Below are positions 10,486-20,336 of a DNA stretch of 64,000 bases, in pieces (positions within the stretch are counted from its first letter, which is position 1; every line of letters begins with the position of its first letter). The stretch spans positions 36,724,836 to 36,788,835 of the forward strand of contig OY829538.1 in the NCBI GenBank assembly GCA_963691705.1. The letters are read 5' to 3'. Below the pieces are notes generated by a model, which saw only the letters and a list, made by a program, of their open reading frames with translations, made no database searches and was not told the DNA's origin. This stretch comes from Viola odorata. Taxonomy: Eukaryota; Streptophyta; Magnoliopsida; Malpighiales; Violaceae. Both the position numbers and the translations under genes were made by a program.

Positions 10486-12106
10486 GCAGAGCATGTGGAG
10501 TGGATAGATTTTTTAAGGTCAATCGAACCTGTTCATATACTGTTATGGTAGCTCATTTAGGCTTCCAAGGAATTCTACAGAGTTTACTAAAAGATGGGGT
10601 ATGGTATGGGCAGTACATGAGAAACCCTGCCCCCTTTTTCTTTTACAGTTAACCTAGTTGCTAGTTTTGCAAAAATAGACCATAGAATATACGATGTTAA
10701 CACGTCTTTTGTAACATACGATGAAACACTTTAGATAAATTGTTGAAATATGTATCAGGGTTAGCTTGGATTAGTATGGAACTGTTTAACTGTTGAGGTA
10801 CTCTCATTTTTTGAGCTATTGGAAATATGTTCGAGGCATTTTCTAGCTTCGTATCAAGAATATTTTCATCTCCCTCATCTACCTTTTAATTGCTCTCATT
10901 GTTTACGGCTAAAATGTTAATATTTTTTTACCTTATGTAATTATTACATGCTTTGGTAGTCATTTATTTAAATAATATAACCTACTCCCTTTGGTGCTTA
11001 ATATATGTGGTTCTGGCTCCCAAAAGCAGGTGCCGAATTAAATGTCGTTCTCGGTTCCCCAGGCTGGAGAAGACGAGGGTGCCCCTGCGGAGGCTGGTGA
11101 CGACGACGACGACGGCGGCTTCGACTTCGGCTTCGGCTTCGACTACTGACATCGATTCCCTCTTTTTGTGTTTGAATCTGAAATTTGTGGGGGAAAAACT
11201 TCAATTTCAGTTTTAATTTCATTGCAAATTTGTACTTTTAATTTCTGGATCAGTGCGGAGGAGAGGCAGAGAGGTTTGGAATTGATTGGAATTGGAATTA
11301 ATTTAGGTTTGGATGAGTTTAATTGATTGCAGGGTTGATTTGGTTGGGTTTGTGCAGAGGAGAGGCAGAGAGGAGGAAGAAGGTGAACAGTAAAGCTGTA
11401 CCAAATTAATTATAATGGCACAATGGTAAATTAGAGTTTTCTATTTATTTATGCGGTTCGACCTAATTGGGACGAGAAATCTTGCTCAAAACTGATAAAA
11501 ACTAGAACAGAAAATACCAAAATGTGAAATAAAATAGAATAAAAGAAATGATACGAAATAAAAATATAAAAAATACTATATTATCAATAAATAAAAACTT
11601 AAAAAGAACATGAGAAATAAATTAATTATTTCGGGTTTGATCGGAATTTTTTATTAATTATTTTTTATAAATATAGAAAGTAAAATTTTATACCATCATT
11701 ATTTAACTGCATAATCTATACTTAATGGCATATTATAATTATTCACCCGTATTGATTATTTATCAAATAAAAACTCGTTTAGAAATGTAAAAGCAGAAGC
11801 AACTATATATGGAAGTGCATTGATGCTCAAGTCTGCTACGCCAAGCCCCAAGCCAATAAATTCCCAACTTGACAAGCCATCAACATGCATCAACCCAGTC
11901 GGTTTCAAGCCAGCAGCTCTCAGAATTGAGTTACCCATCAGTTGTAAATAGCTAGGGAGGCTGGGGGTAGTATGGTCAAAAAATGTCTCGTTTTCTCCCC
12001 ACCAATCATTTTCTTAAGCCACGTGCAAGGAGATAAAACGACGTTTAATAAGCACCGGAGGGAGTAGTAAAAATGGGATGCAATATCTTCTCCATGACAT
12101 TTTTAT
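10486..12106. other. Intergenic region after the sterol gene
   Basis: The first few hundred bases are presumably 3' UTR. Then follows AT-rich DNA holding one short plus-strand ORF (11042-11149), a GAGGAGAGGCAGAGAGG motif present twice (about 11260 and 11360), and a 60-codon minus-strand ORF (11756-11938) that I do not recognise. No RNA gene or clear transposon end is visible before the MULE-like terminus at 12107. Confidence 0.5.
11042..11149 (+). CDS. Short Asp/Gly/Phe-rich ORF of unknown status
   Basis: The ORF has 35 codons. It begins MSFSVPQAGEDEGAPAEAGD and ends in a run of Asp then alternating Gly-Phe-Asp, encoded by GAC and TTCGGC repeats. The local GC content is far above the flanks. 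A possible splice acceptor (AAAAGCAG) sits 11 bases upstream of the ATG, so it could be a residual exon. It is equally likely to be a translated simple repeat. Confidence 0.2.
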   Translation: MSFSVPQAGEDEGAPAEAGDDDDDGGFDFGFGFDY

Positions 12107-13184
12107 GGGATAATGCTAAAAATAACACGCATTCGATTTTTTTGTATTGATTTGCACCATTATTTAATTTCCGTTCACTTATGTATCATTATATTAAAAT
12201 GATCGTTTTTATTTGGACCCTCATGCTAATTTCGTCCATCGACCATCGTTAAATGTCTGACTTGACATACTGCGTCATTTGTCATATGTATTTTTACCGT
12301 CGTGTCATGCCACATTAAATAAGATAATAATTTTTTTAAAAATCGAAAAGAAAATGAGTTTGGTAACCTGTTTACCCATCTCACTTACCCGTCATATAAA
12401 TTAAAAACCAACCCACAAAATCATTCCATCGCACCCACCCCAAATCCCTAGTTCTCTATCGCGAACCTAGCTACACCAAATCCACTACACTGTTGCGTCC
12501 ATCTTCGTGCATCGTTGGTACCAAGCCATTATTGCATCACGACAATTATAGCTTCATCGCCTCCACCCTACACCATGCCTCTTGAAGGAGAGAGAGAAAA
12601 TAATCGGTGAGGTTCCGTGGTGGTGGAAGGTGATGAACTAGTGGAGAAAGAAAGAAAGAATGGGTAGAGGATAATATAACTAATTAGTGGTGGTGGTGTC
12701 GGCGAGAAAAGGAGAAGTGGTGTTAGTGGTGGGATTATATGTGATAACATTACTGGCTTTGATGATGATGATGATGGTATGAGGCAAGGATAAATTAAGG
12801 AATAAGGATGATGGAGAGGTTTCTCCATAACTAGAAAATATCTTATTTCCAAAAACCAAAAAAAACATGAAAAATATCCAAGAATATTGCCTTGTCCATT
12901 AAGAAATTCTAGAATATTGTAATGTATATTTTCTTTAAAAAATTGTATTCAACTATGCTCTGTGGGTTAGGGATTTAAGTGCGAGTGATGAAATGATTTT
13001 GCGGGTTGGTTTTTAATTTATATGACGCGTAAGTGAATTGGGTAAACGAGTTATCAAACTCGTTTTCTTTTCGATATCTTTTTTAAAATTGTTATCTCAA
13101 CTGACGTGATATGATGTCGATAAAAATACACGTGGCATATGATATGTATGTCACATCAAACACTAACAAGTAGTAGATGGATAG
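12107..13184. mobile_element. MULE-like long-TIR element, left part (split by retrotransposon)
   Basis: A terminal inverted repeat of about 300 bases starts GGGATAATGC at 12107. Its partner is split: 12983-13184, then 31795-31898 beyond the retrotransposon, ending GCATTATCCC. The flanks carry a 10-bp target duplication with one mismatch, ACATTTTTAT (12097-12106) and ACATTTTTGT (31899-31908). Long TIRs and 9-11-bp duplications fit Mutator-like elements. The roughly 550-bp interior (12430-12980) has no transposase; it contains short GGTGGTGG and GATGATGAT runs. The original element was about 1.2 kb and non-autonomous. Confidence 0.75.
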
Positions 13185-13949
13185 TGATAACTTGTGTTAT
13201 GGGGTAGGGACTATTCTGCCAATAGCCACGGTGGTGGAGTAGTAGGATTGCCTCAAGCGTAACCTGCAAAGAGCCGGAGGGGGGGCCCTCCGGCGTAGAG
13301 CCTCCGACGATCAAGTTAGAATCGTGGATAGTACGAATATGTGTGAGATAAGGGAGAGTTACCGAAGCAATAGCATAAGCTCAGTGTAGGGATTTTCAGT
13401 CCGTCCCCTTCTGGATGGGAGGTGGCGGTATTTGTAGGGTCATCTTTGCTTGTCTTCCTGAGCCCAGTGGGACCCGTATTCCAGGCTATGTGTAGCTTAT
13501 GATGAGTGTAATTAATGCCCTCACTTCCTCATTAAGACCCATCGCTTCTGCATTAAAGGCCTTTTGTTTTGTCTAGGATTATCTAGCGTCCACCGCCTAA
13601 TGATCTGAAGTCCGCATTAATTGCCGTCACCTCCGCATTAAATGTGCTTTGAGGGTGATCATTACTGTGTGACTCAACAGGGTCATCCGGTAGGTATGTC
13701 GGCACCGATACATGGGGTATCTTTCGTTTGTGTCATCCTCCCGTTAGCCCCCCTTTTGGGAGGCCTAATAGAGGATCCTTTATCAACGAGTGGGATACCT
13801 TCCATTTGTGCTATCTCGCCGTTAGCATCCCCCGTGGGAGATCTAACGGGGGCATTCTTCCGTTGCTTACGTGGCCTAGTCTTAGGTAGACTAGGTCACA
13901 GGGTCGTGAAAGGTCCTTCTTGCCCTTGTCCTTTTTTCCTGTATTATCA
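13185..13949 (-). repeat. 3' LTR of the Tat element
   Basis: 765 bp, from TGATAACTTGTG to CTGTATTATCA, about 96 percent identical to 31026-31789 by eye. Just inside it, bases 13950-13993 recur at 14191-14234 with few changes, a local duplication of the element's 3' end. I see no purine-rich polypurine tract beside this LTR. Confidence 0.95.
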
Positions 13950-14533
13950 GAAACCCAACTGAAAACCATCCCGAGTGTTTACCAAGGGTTGTTGCCACCT
14001 AGTAGAGTCAAAAAATTTGTTCAGAGTGCGCTTTCTCATTTCTCTTTGATGCTTCCTAATGGGTTATGACTTCCTGCCAACTGTCTGATAAGCTTCCTTT
14101 CGTTAGGGATTTTCTCCCATTTTCCCTTTGTTGTTTTGTTTTCATACTTGCTATGTGTTAACGCCATATTTCTTGACGATTGTTCCCTCAGAAGCCCAAC
14201 TGAAAACCAGCCCGAGTGTTTACCAAGGGTTGTTTATTGTCTTGTACCATGTGGGACTTGGTCTGATGCGTCATTTCCCTCGATGTAGTGGGATTTGTTC
14301 TCTTTCTCCCCCCCCCCCCTTTGGTATTTCAATCGTTTGTGTCTGTTGGATTTTTTTTTTGTTGATGAAGTGTTGCTTTGATTTACGGGCCCTTACTCTC
14401 TTTAAATGCGGTGTTGTCCTGTGGTTGGTGTTTTGTACGGATAAATTTTGTCTCCAAATGTCGCGTTTTTATTGAAGGGGTACTACGTGTTGTTCCTTCA
14501 TTTGTTGTTGCCACGACTGGCGAATGGTTTGGC

Positions 14534-14540
14534 TATAAAT
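14534..14540 (+). promoter_or_regulatory. TATA-like box before antisense gene copy 1
   Basis: TATAAAT in the context GGCTATAAATTCCCC, followed by a pyrimidine-rich leader of about 200 bases and the ATG at 14758. Copy 2 has the same arrangement with similar spacing (218 versus 230 bases), which supports a real promoter. Confidence 0.5.
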
Positions 14541-14757
14541 TCCCCTTCTTTTTCTTTCTTTCTTTTCTCCTTCTTCTTTGCAATTTTCTTTCTTCCTTTC
14601 TCGCTCCCACTCCCTATTTTTGGATTGTCGTTTCCCCGCCATTTTTTCGACCGTTCTGGTCTTTTTGGGTTCTTCGTTTCTTTGCAAGGTACGTTGCTAT
14701 CATCTTTTCCCTTTTATTCTTTTTTTCGTTGGTGCCCTCCGTTAGTATATCGCAAGT

Positions 14758-17140
14758 ATGTCTAGTACTGGTTCCTCGTGTCGCCCCGTTAGGCCTTTGA
14801 GTCAGGCGGAATTAAAAATGGCGAGAACTCCTTCTCCTTCAATGATTTTAACATTTGCATCTTTGAAGGGTATTCTACCTCTCCACCTGATCCAGATGTT
14901 AGGTTAAATACTGTTTTTTCTAGACAATCGTAGGATCCTGTATACTACCATGTTTCAATATGGCTTCTCTCTTCCCCTCCATAGTACTGTTATGAGTTTG
15001 TTAAATCGCTGGAAGCTAAATCCTGCACAGATAACTCCCCTTTCCTGGATGGTTTTGTATGCTTTCTTAAGAGTTTGTGAGCACAAGCGGGGTTTAAGGA
15101 TCTCCATGTCCGAGGCGCTGTCGATCTATCCATGCTGGCCAATTACGCCTCTCAAAAAATTAAAGATCTTAGTGAAGGCGAAAGGAGTTTTCCTCCTTCC
15201 GGGGAAAAGCAAGGGAACGATGACGGCGAGGCATGCGATGACTCTTAATTGATCCATTGAAAAACATTGCTATTTGTTTTCCATGTCTTGTAATAACGTC
15301 CTATCGCGAGGCGATATCGGTACTTTGCTCTTTGGGCGATATCTTGTTTTATTTCGCTCTCTTGCTGTCTTTGAGAACTGTTCTTTTATTCAACGCCGAT
15401 TTGCATTATTTCCTTTCTTGTGATATCGCTTTTGCTTTTTATCAAAAGTCGCATCTACTTTTCAGAGCATTTAATGCTCGCGACCCTTCCGTCGATGCGC
15501 GGGAAAAATCATGATGGTGCCGACACACGTGTTCGTTTCTTCTGCCGCTTCACCTTAGCGTGTTTAGAAATTTTAACCAGATCAAAGAGTTTGCCGCTAC
15601 CGGGAGGGTTTTGTATCTTTCCATCCTCGTCGGGATGATAAAGTAGTTCTTCCCTTCTTGGAGAATTTTCATGGGATAGACACTTCGATACCGGGATGGA
15701 GGAACCGGTTTTTTGTTCTTGACATGCCCACCCCTTTATGGCGTTCTGATTTTAATCGAGACATTATCGATTCTGACTGGAGCAAGCCGATCTGCTATTC
15801 GATCGATCTGAAGAGGGCTTTCGACAGGTTGCTGGCCCTTAGGGCCCCCTTTTCCGTTAGAAAGTTGGTATTAGGTGCTGCTTTCAAGGATTGCCTTATT
15901 GGTGAGTCTTTGTTTTCTTCCTTTCTCTTTTGGATTTATTCTGTTATGACTATGACTATGTCTTTTGGTTTGTAGATAACACTACCGGTAGGGTTGGAAC
16001 GGAGGCTTCCTCCTCTCCCAGAGTAATCGTGGGGCCTGGTTCGGTTCCCGTTCCTTCGAGGGTGAAGTTAGAGGTATCAGATCTTCCTTCCTCCCCCAGG
16101 GACCTCCCCACGGTTTGTCTCAACAAACGGTTCTTCCCAAGATGGATTCAGAGCAAGTAGTTTTGGGTGCCATGGATGATGTGGAGGATTCTACCGATTG
16201 CCCAAAGCTCATTCATTGGAATGTTAGGAAGCGTCAAAGAGGTGATAGTGGGGCCGCAACTATCGAGGGTCAAGGAACCTCTTCGACAGTTTCAGTGGGT
16301 GGGACGATCGAAATGTCAGTTTTTCCGTCTGATTCCCCGGGACGCAATACTATGCCTCCCTAGGATTCAGTGGTACCTTCCGAGGAAGCGCCTGTTGTTT
16401 CGAGTGAGTTGGAACGGTTACTATTTCCTTCGACTATCGTTTGTCAGAAGGATAATCCAATCTTGGCCGGTAGGAAGCTAGGTCAGCATTCTGACTTAGT
16501 GGATCAACCATTGTCTCTTTATTTTGTGCTAGGGTAAGTTCCCCCTGATGCCTCCAAGAAAAACAACCGTCTTTCTGGCTTATCTCATAAGCCCGTGGTT
16601 CATCTTTCCACTGTTCCCGATGGTCCTGCTTCCTTTCGTTTGGATTTTTGTGATTTTAGTACTTCTGGCATGCAGTCTTTGGGTTATCCGGAGGCCCGTG
16701 CTCCAGAGCTGGCTTTTGTGGTGGAAGAAATGATGTCTTCTTCTATTGGATCTTCCGCTCAGCATCTATCTTTAGAGGCCCATCATGATCTGGTTTACGA
16801 GGAGTTGTTTTCCTCCTTTCGCAAATTCCAGCTGCTGACAAAGTCGGTAGATGCTCATTTTGATAGGGTGGATCAAGCTAATCAGGAACTTCGCGACGAG
16901 AACCACCGTCTCGTCCGATTGCAAGAGGCAATGCAACACAACATGGAGAATGACACCACTAATTTGCTTGTGGTGCAAAAGGAGAAGTGTACTGATAGAG
17001 CCAAGATTCTAAAGCTGGAAGCCAAGATGGTAGTCGTAGAGGCTGAGAGAGGAACCTATCTTGCCAAGATAGATGAACTTGAGACAAAGTTAGCACATGC
17101 GACTTCCCACGTTTCCTCTCTTCCACCGGAATCGAATTAA
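14758..17140 (+). pseudogene. Antisense Transposase_28-like gene, copy 1 (degraded)
   Basis: This gene runs opposite to gag-pol inside the Tat element. It resembles the putative gypsy-type transposon family (Transposase_28, PF04195) of plant antisense ORFs, whose role is unknown. Conserved blocks, each alignable to copy 2: MFQYGFSLPLHSTVMSLLNR (14950), WRNRFFVLDMPTPLWRSDFN (about 15700), LLALRAPFSVRKLVLG (about 15830), and a C-terminal coiled coil (about 16780-17110) ending at TAA 17138-17140. A GT-AG intron is predicted at 15902-15975. Relative to copy 2 there is about 430 bp of extra sequence near 15110-15550, a frameshift near 16120, and in-frame stops at 16361 and about 16535. The last overlaps a good donor-like GGTAAGT, so a second intron is possible. 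Confidence 0.6.
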
Positions 17141-18880
17141 CTTTGGTTAGGAATTGTGTTCTTAGGAATTGGGTGGTATTTTCAAGTACCAGTCTCTGTA
17201 TTATTTTTGAATATCGGACCATGTATCATTTTCTTGTCTTTTGGTATTGATTTTTCATTGGCTGATCCTTTTTTCCGCTTGGTATCCCGGTAGGTTTTAC
17301 TTTGACATTGTTTATTCCGCCCGAAGTTATCCTCTTGATCTGGGTGCCGTCAATTCTCAATCTTTTCGAGCCCCTCAAATATTTATTATCACAGCTGTTT
17401 TGAGTGGTGAAATGCCCTTAGCCTGCAGAAATCATAATTACTGCTGCCAAAACGTCACTATTTTTAGGATGTAAGTGTCATTGAGTGTTTAAGTTGTAAC
17501 TGTAGCTGTTTTGACGTTGATGATAAATGTAGTTGCCTCTCATCCGTTGGATTTCCGCCACCTGTTGCCATGGTGCTTTACTGAGGAGGGATCTGGCCTA
17601 TAAATAGGGTCTTTTTGGTGACTTTTATTACTCATCTCTTTCCCTCTTTTGGATGTATTTGTTGCTTACTGCTCCAATCATGCTTTAGAGTTTTTTCCTT
17701 TTTGCTTTCTTTGTGTTTCTGATAAAATAAAGTGCTAGTGGTACCCTGTCTTTATAAAATCTCTTGATGATACACGATAACCCCTTCCGGTTTGAGTCAT
17801 TGGGTTGTTTTGAACTTGTGTTAAACATTCCCTGTGGTACCGGAGGAGTATGTTGTTCTTCCTTTGGTGGCTTAAGAGCCTTATTCCCGTATCTTATGTT
17901 TGATGAAGGAAACGCTATTCCGGATCATGTGTGTCTTATCGAGCAGCCGCAAGAAGGTGGCCCTATTGTCGGTAGAAATACCTGCTAACGTTCATCTTTG
18001 GGCGTTTCTCATGGTAGTTCTTCTTTCAGAGACTTGAGACTCTGATAGTTGCTCTAGCTTCCTGAGAAACGCCTTCCTAAGTTGTTCAGGAGGATCCACC
18101 GTCGCTTCTGAACAACTTTCTGTTCTCCTCCCTGCGTCCTGGGTTATTTTTTCGGAGTAGCAACGGGTCAGCTAGGCTTGGGGAATGCTTGGGGTATAGC
18201 TGGGCTGATGCAACGCATCCTCATCCTTCCATGATGGTTGCAGCCCCATCAGGTCGAGTCACCCCTTCCCCTACGAGAAGATTCCAGCCATTCACTCAGA
18301 TTGTGCGAGGATTTGGGTGGATTATGAGGAGTAGAAATCTTTGTATTTTGCTTTGTTTTCTTTGTAGATGCCATATGGCTGAGTATTAATGAATCTGGTA
18401 GTTATGAATTTTCCTGGTGTTGTTTTACATTCCACGCTCTCTTGTTTTTGTATGGCCAAGATGAAGCTATCGTCTGAGGATAGCGGAAGGATCATACGAT
18501 ATTCTTCTTTTGGTAACGGAGATATTATTTTCATGTTATCTTTCTTCTAGTAGGGTCATAGTTGTGATAACCCTCTATCGGTTTTGCGAATATATCGCTC
18601 AATACGAAATCGAGTCTATCGAGTAGTAAAGTATAAGTGCTGCTTTGAGTGGTCTTTTTGCTTGTTCCCCGCGGTTGTGTATGCCTTTAATGCTTTATCT
18701 CTTTGGGTCTTTTCCAACAATTGCGTCTTTTGGATGGAGTGTTTTCTTTCCTTACGTATTTAATGTACTCTGTATTTCTCGCCTTTTCAGGCGTTGTGCC
18801 TCTGCGGGGTGATGTGTCTTTATTACTGTGCATTAGTTGCGCAACTGTAGATTCCCCCTATTTTCCCCGCCTTTATCCTC
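17141..18880. other. Region between antisense gene copy 1 and the first short ORF
   Basis: Mostly T-rich non-coding DNA of the Tat element. A well-formed TATAAATA lies at 17599-17606 (plus strand) in GGCCTATAAATAGGG. About 160 bases further on is a 74-codon plus-strand ORF (17764-17988) that I do not recognise. It could be a remnant of another antisense gene. No domain is visible. Confidence 0.35.
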
Positions 18881-18887
18881 TATAAAT
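18881..18887 (+). promoter_or_regulatory. TATA-like box before short antisense ORF A
   Basis: TATAAAT in CCTCTATAAATTGCTC, 49 bases before the ATG at 18936. The spacing would allow a short leader of about 20 bases. Confidence 0.4.
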
Positions 18888-18935
18888 TGCTCATCTGTTC
18901 CCATTCTGAGTATTTTCATTTTACCCTTTGTCGTT

Positions 18936-19307
18936 ATGGATGAGCAAACTAAAGGAGGGTTTTTACTTAGTGTTGCCATGGTCAAGCAGAGCTCCCGTCG
19001 TCATATGCATATTTTGCAGGAGATCCTTCAAGATACTTTGGTCGACATTACTCATCTGGAAGACATAGCTCATCCATTGGGGTTTCAACGGGATTCAACC
19101 ATTGACGAGGATGACGATGTGCTGGACGTTGTTACTTCCCTTAGCGTGTGTCTTACCGACGTTCGTGTTGCTATTAACATGCTTCATAACAAGAGGGATC
19201 AACTGGAAGCTTGTTTCCAAAGTATTGCCATGATTCCTAATGGAGTTGGAGCGGTATCTACTTCCTTGATAAATATCCCCCTTACCCCAGATTCTGGGGA
19301 TGAGTAG
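18936..19307 (+). CDS. Short antisense ORF A, unknown acidic helical protein
   Basis: An intact 123-residue ORF, antisense to gag-pol, starting MDEQTKGGFLLSVAMVKQSS and ending in an acidic DSGDE. It is predicted by eye to be largely helical, with leucines and isoleucines in heptad-like spacing and a conserved AINML.NK core. A paralogue lies at 22699-23100 in the same position relative to antisense gene copy 2. I do not recognise the family. An intact frame beside decayed neighbours, and a second copy, argue that it was a real gene of the element. Confidence 0.5.
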   Translation: MDEQTKGGFLLSVAMVKQSSRRHMHILQEILQDTLVDITHLEDIAHPLGFQRDSTIDEDDDVLDVVTSLSVCLTDVRVAINMLHNKRDQLEACFQSIAMIPNGVGAVSTSLINIPLTPDSGDE

Positions 19308-20101
19308 TTTTTTCTTGTTTTTTTTTAGATGTCGTATGACCACTCTTCATGAATGGATCGTTCCCTTTCTCTCTTTTTGTTTGTTATTTCCAGTAGGATT
19401 TTCTTTCGATGCTGTGTAGACTGTCTTTACTTTTGCCAGGATTTTATGTTGCTTCATGGTTTCGTTTGGGATGGTAGTATCCTTTTGAAACTTTGATTTT
19501 ATCACGGATGGCATTTATCTTTTGCTTTCGATAATATTGCCTTTTGTTTCTTTCCGGTAGATTCTTCTGTTGCTGCTTTACTCAGGTAGTTTTGTTTTTT
19601 TGGTAGCAATATCTTGTTTGCTGGAGTATTTGGATTTTCCGGTAGGTGTATCTTGCTTGCTACTTTACTCGAGTAGTTGGATTTATCGATAGATGTTCCG
19701 CGTTTGTTTCTTTTCTCCGATAGATGGAGCTTTTCTGATAGATATTTCTCCCTTGTTGTTTTGCTCGAGTACTTGGTTTTTGCGGTAGATATTCCCTCTT
19801 TGTTACTTTAATCAAGTGGTTTGGATATGGATTAATCTTTTTCATTAATACTGTGTCAAACACATTCAATGCGTGTCTTATCAGAGAAGCTTCATGCCTT
19901 TTGAGTTGCCTATTTGAATGGAGTGTTTTTCTTGGTTTTTGAAATGAACTTTTGACTAGCCGTTTCGCGGGTGTATGTAATCATGACTTTGAATTTCAAA
20001 GGGATTTTTGGAGCAAAGTTTAAGTGACGCGTCGTTTCATGAGTGGTAGCCTGCCACTTGTCGTTTGTTGATAGGGTTTTTTGACGGTACTGGTGAGGCA
20101 C
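19308..20101. repeat. Spacer with degenerate short tandem repeats
   Basis: Between about 19555 and 19830 a unit of roughly 60-70 bases recurs with much divergence. Its landmarks are TTACTCGAGTAGTT-like and GGTAGAT.TT-like strings. The rest is T-rich and non-coding. No ORF is supported on either strand. Confidence 0.45.
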
Positions 20102-20107
20102 TATATA
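20102..20107 (+). promoter_or_regulatory. TATA-like box before antisense gene copy 2
   Basis: TATATA in GGCACTATATACACC, then a pyrimidine-rich leader and the ATG at 20337. The arrangement parallels copy 1. Confidence 0.45.
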
Positions 20108-20336
20108 CACCTCGTTACTCTTCCCTTTGCCTTTCTTTTTCTTTGCCAGAGATAGCGCACTCTTTTCCTGTACGATTTTCTCTTTTTGCCTGCGTTGTTC
20201 CTTGGTGTTCCTTTTTGCCACGGTTTTGACTCGTCTGTGTTCGTTCATGCTTTGATCGTTAGTTTGCGAAGTACTCCTCTCTATTTCTCATTGTTTTTTC
20301 ATTCTAGCCCGTTGTTTTCCTTTTATTCCCCTCAAT

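Noticed and set aside
11756..11938. 60-codon minus-strand ORF with a plausible amino-acid mix
   Set aside because: I cannot tie it to any family and it has no flanking exons. It is mentioned only within the intergenic entry.
14378..14800. 140-codon Phe-rich plus-strand ORF
   Set aside because: Translation of the pyrimidine-rich leader of antisense gene copy 1. The gene frame begins at 14758.
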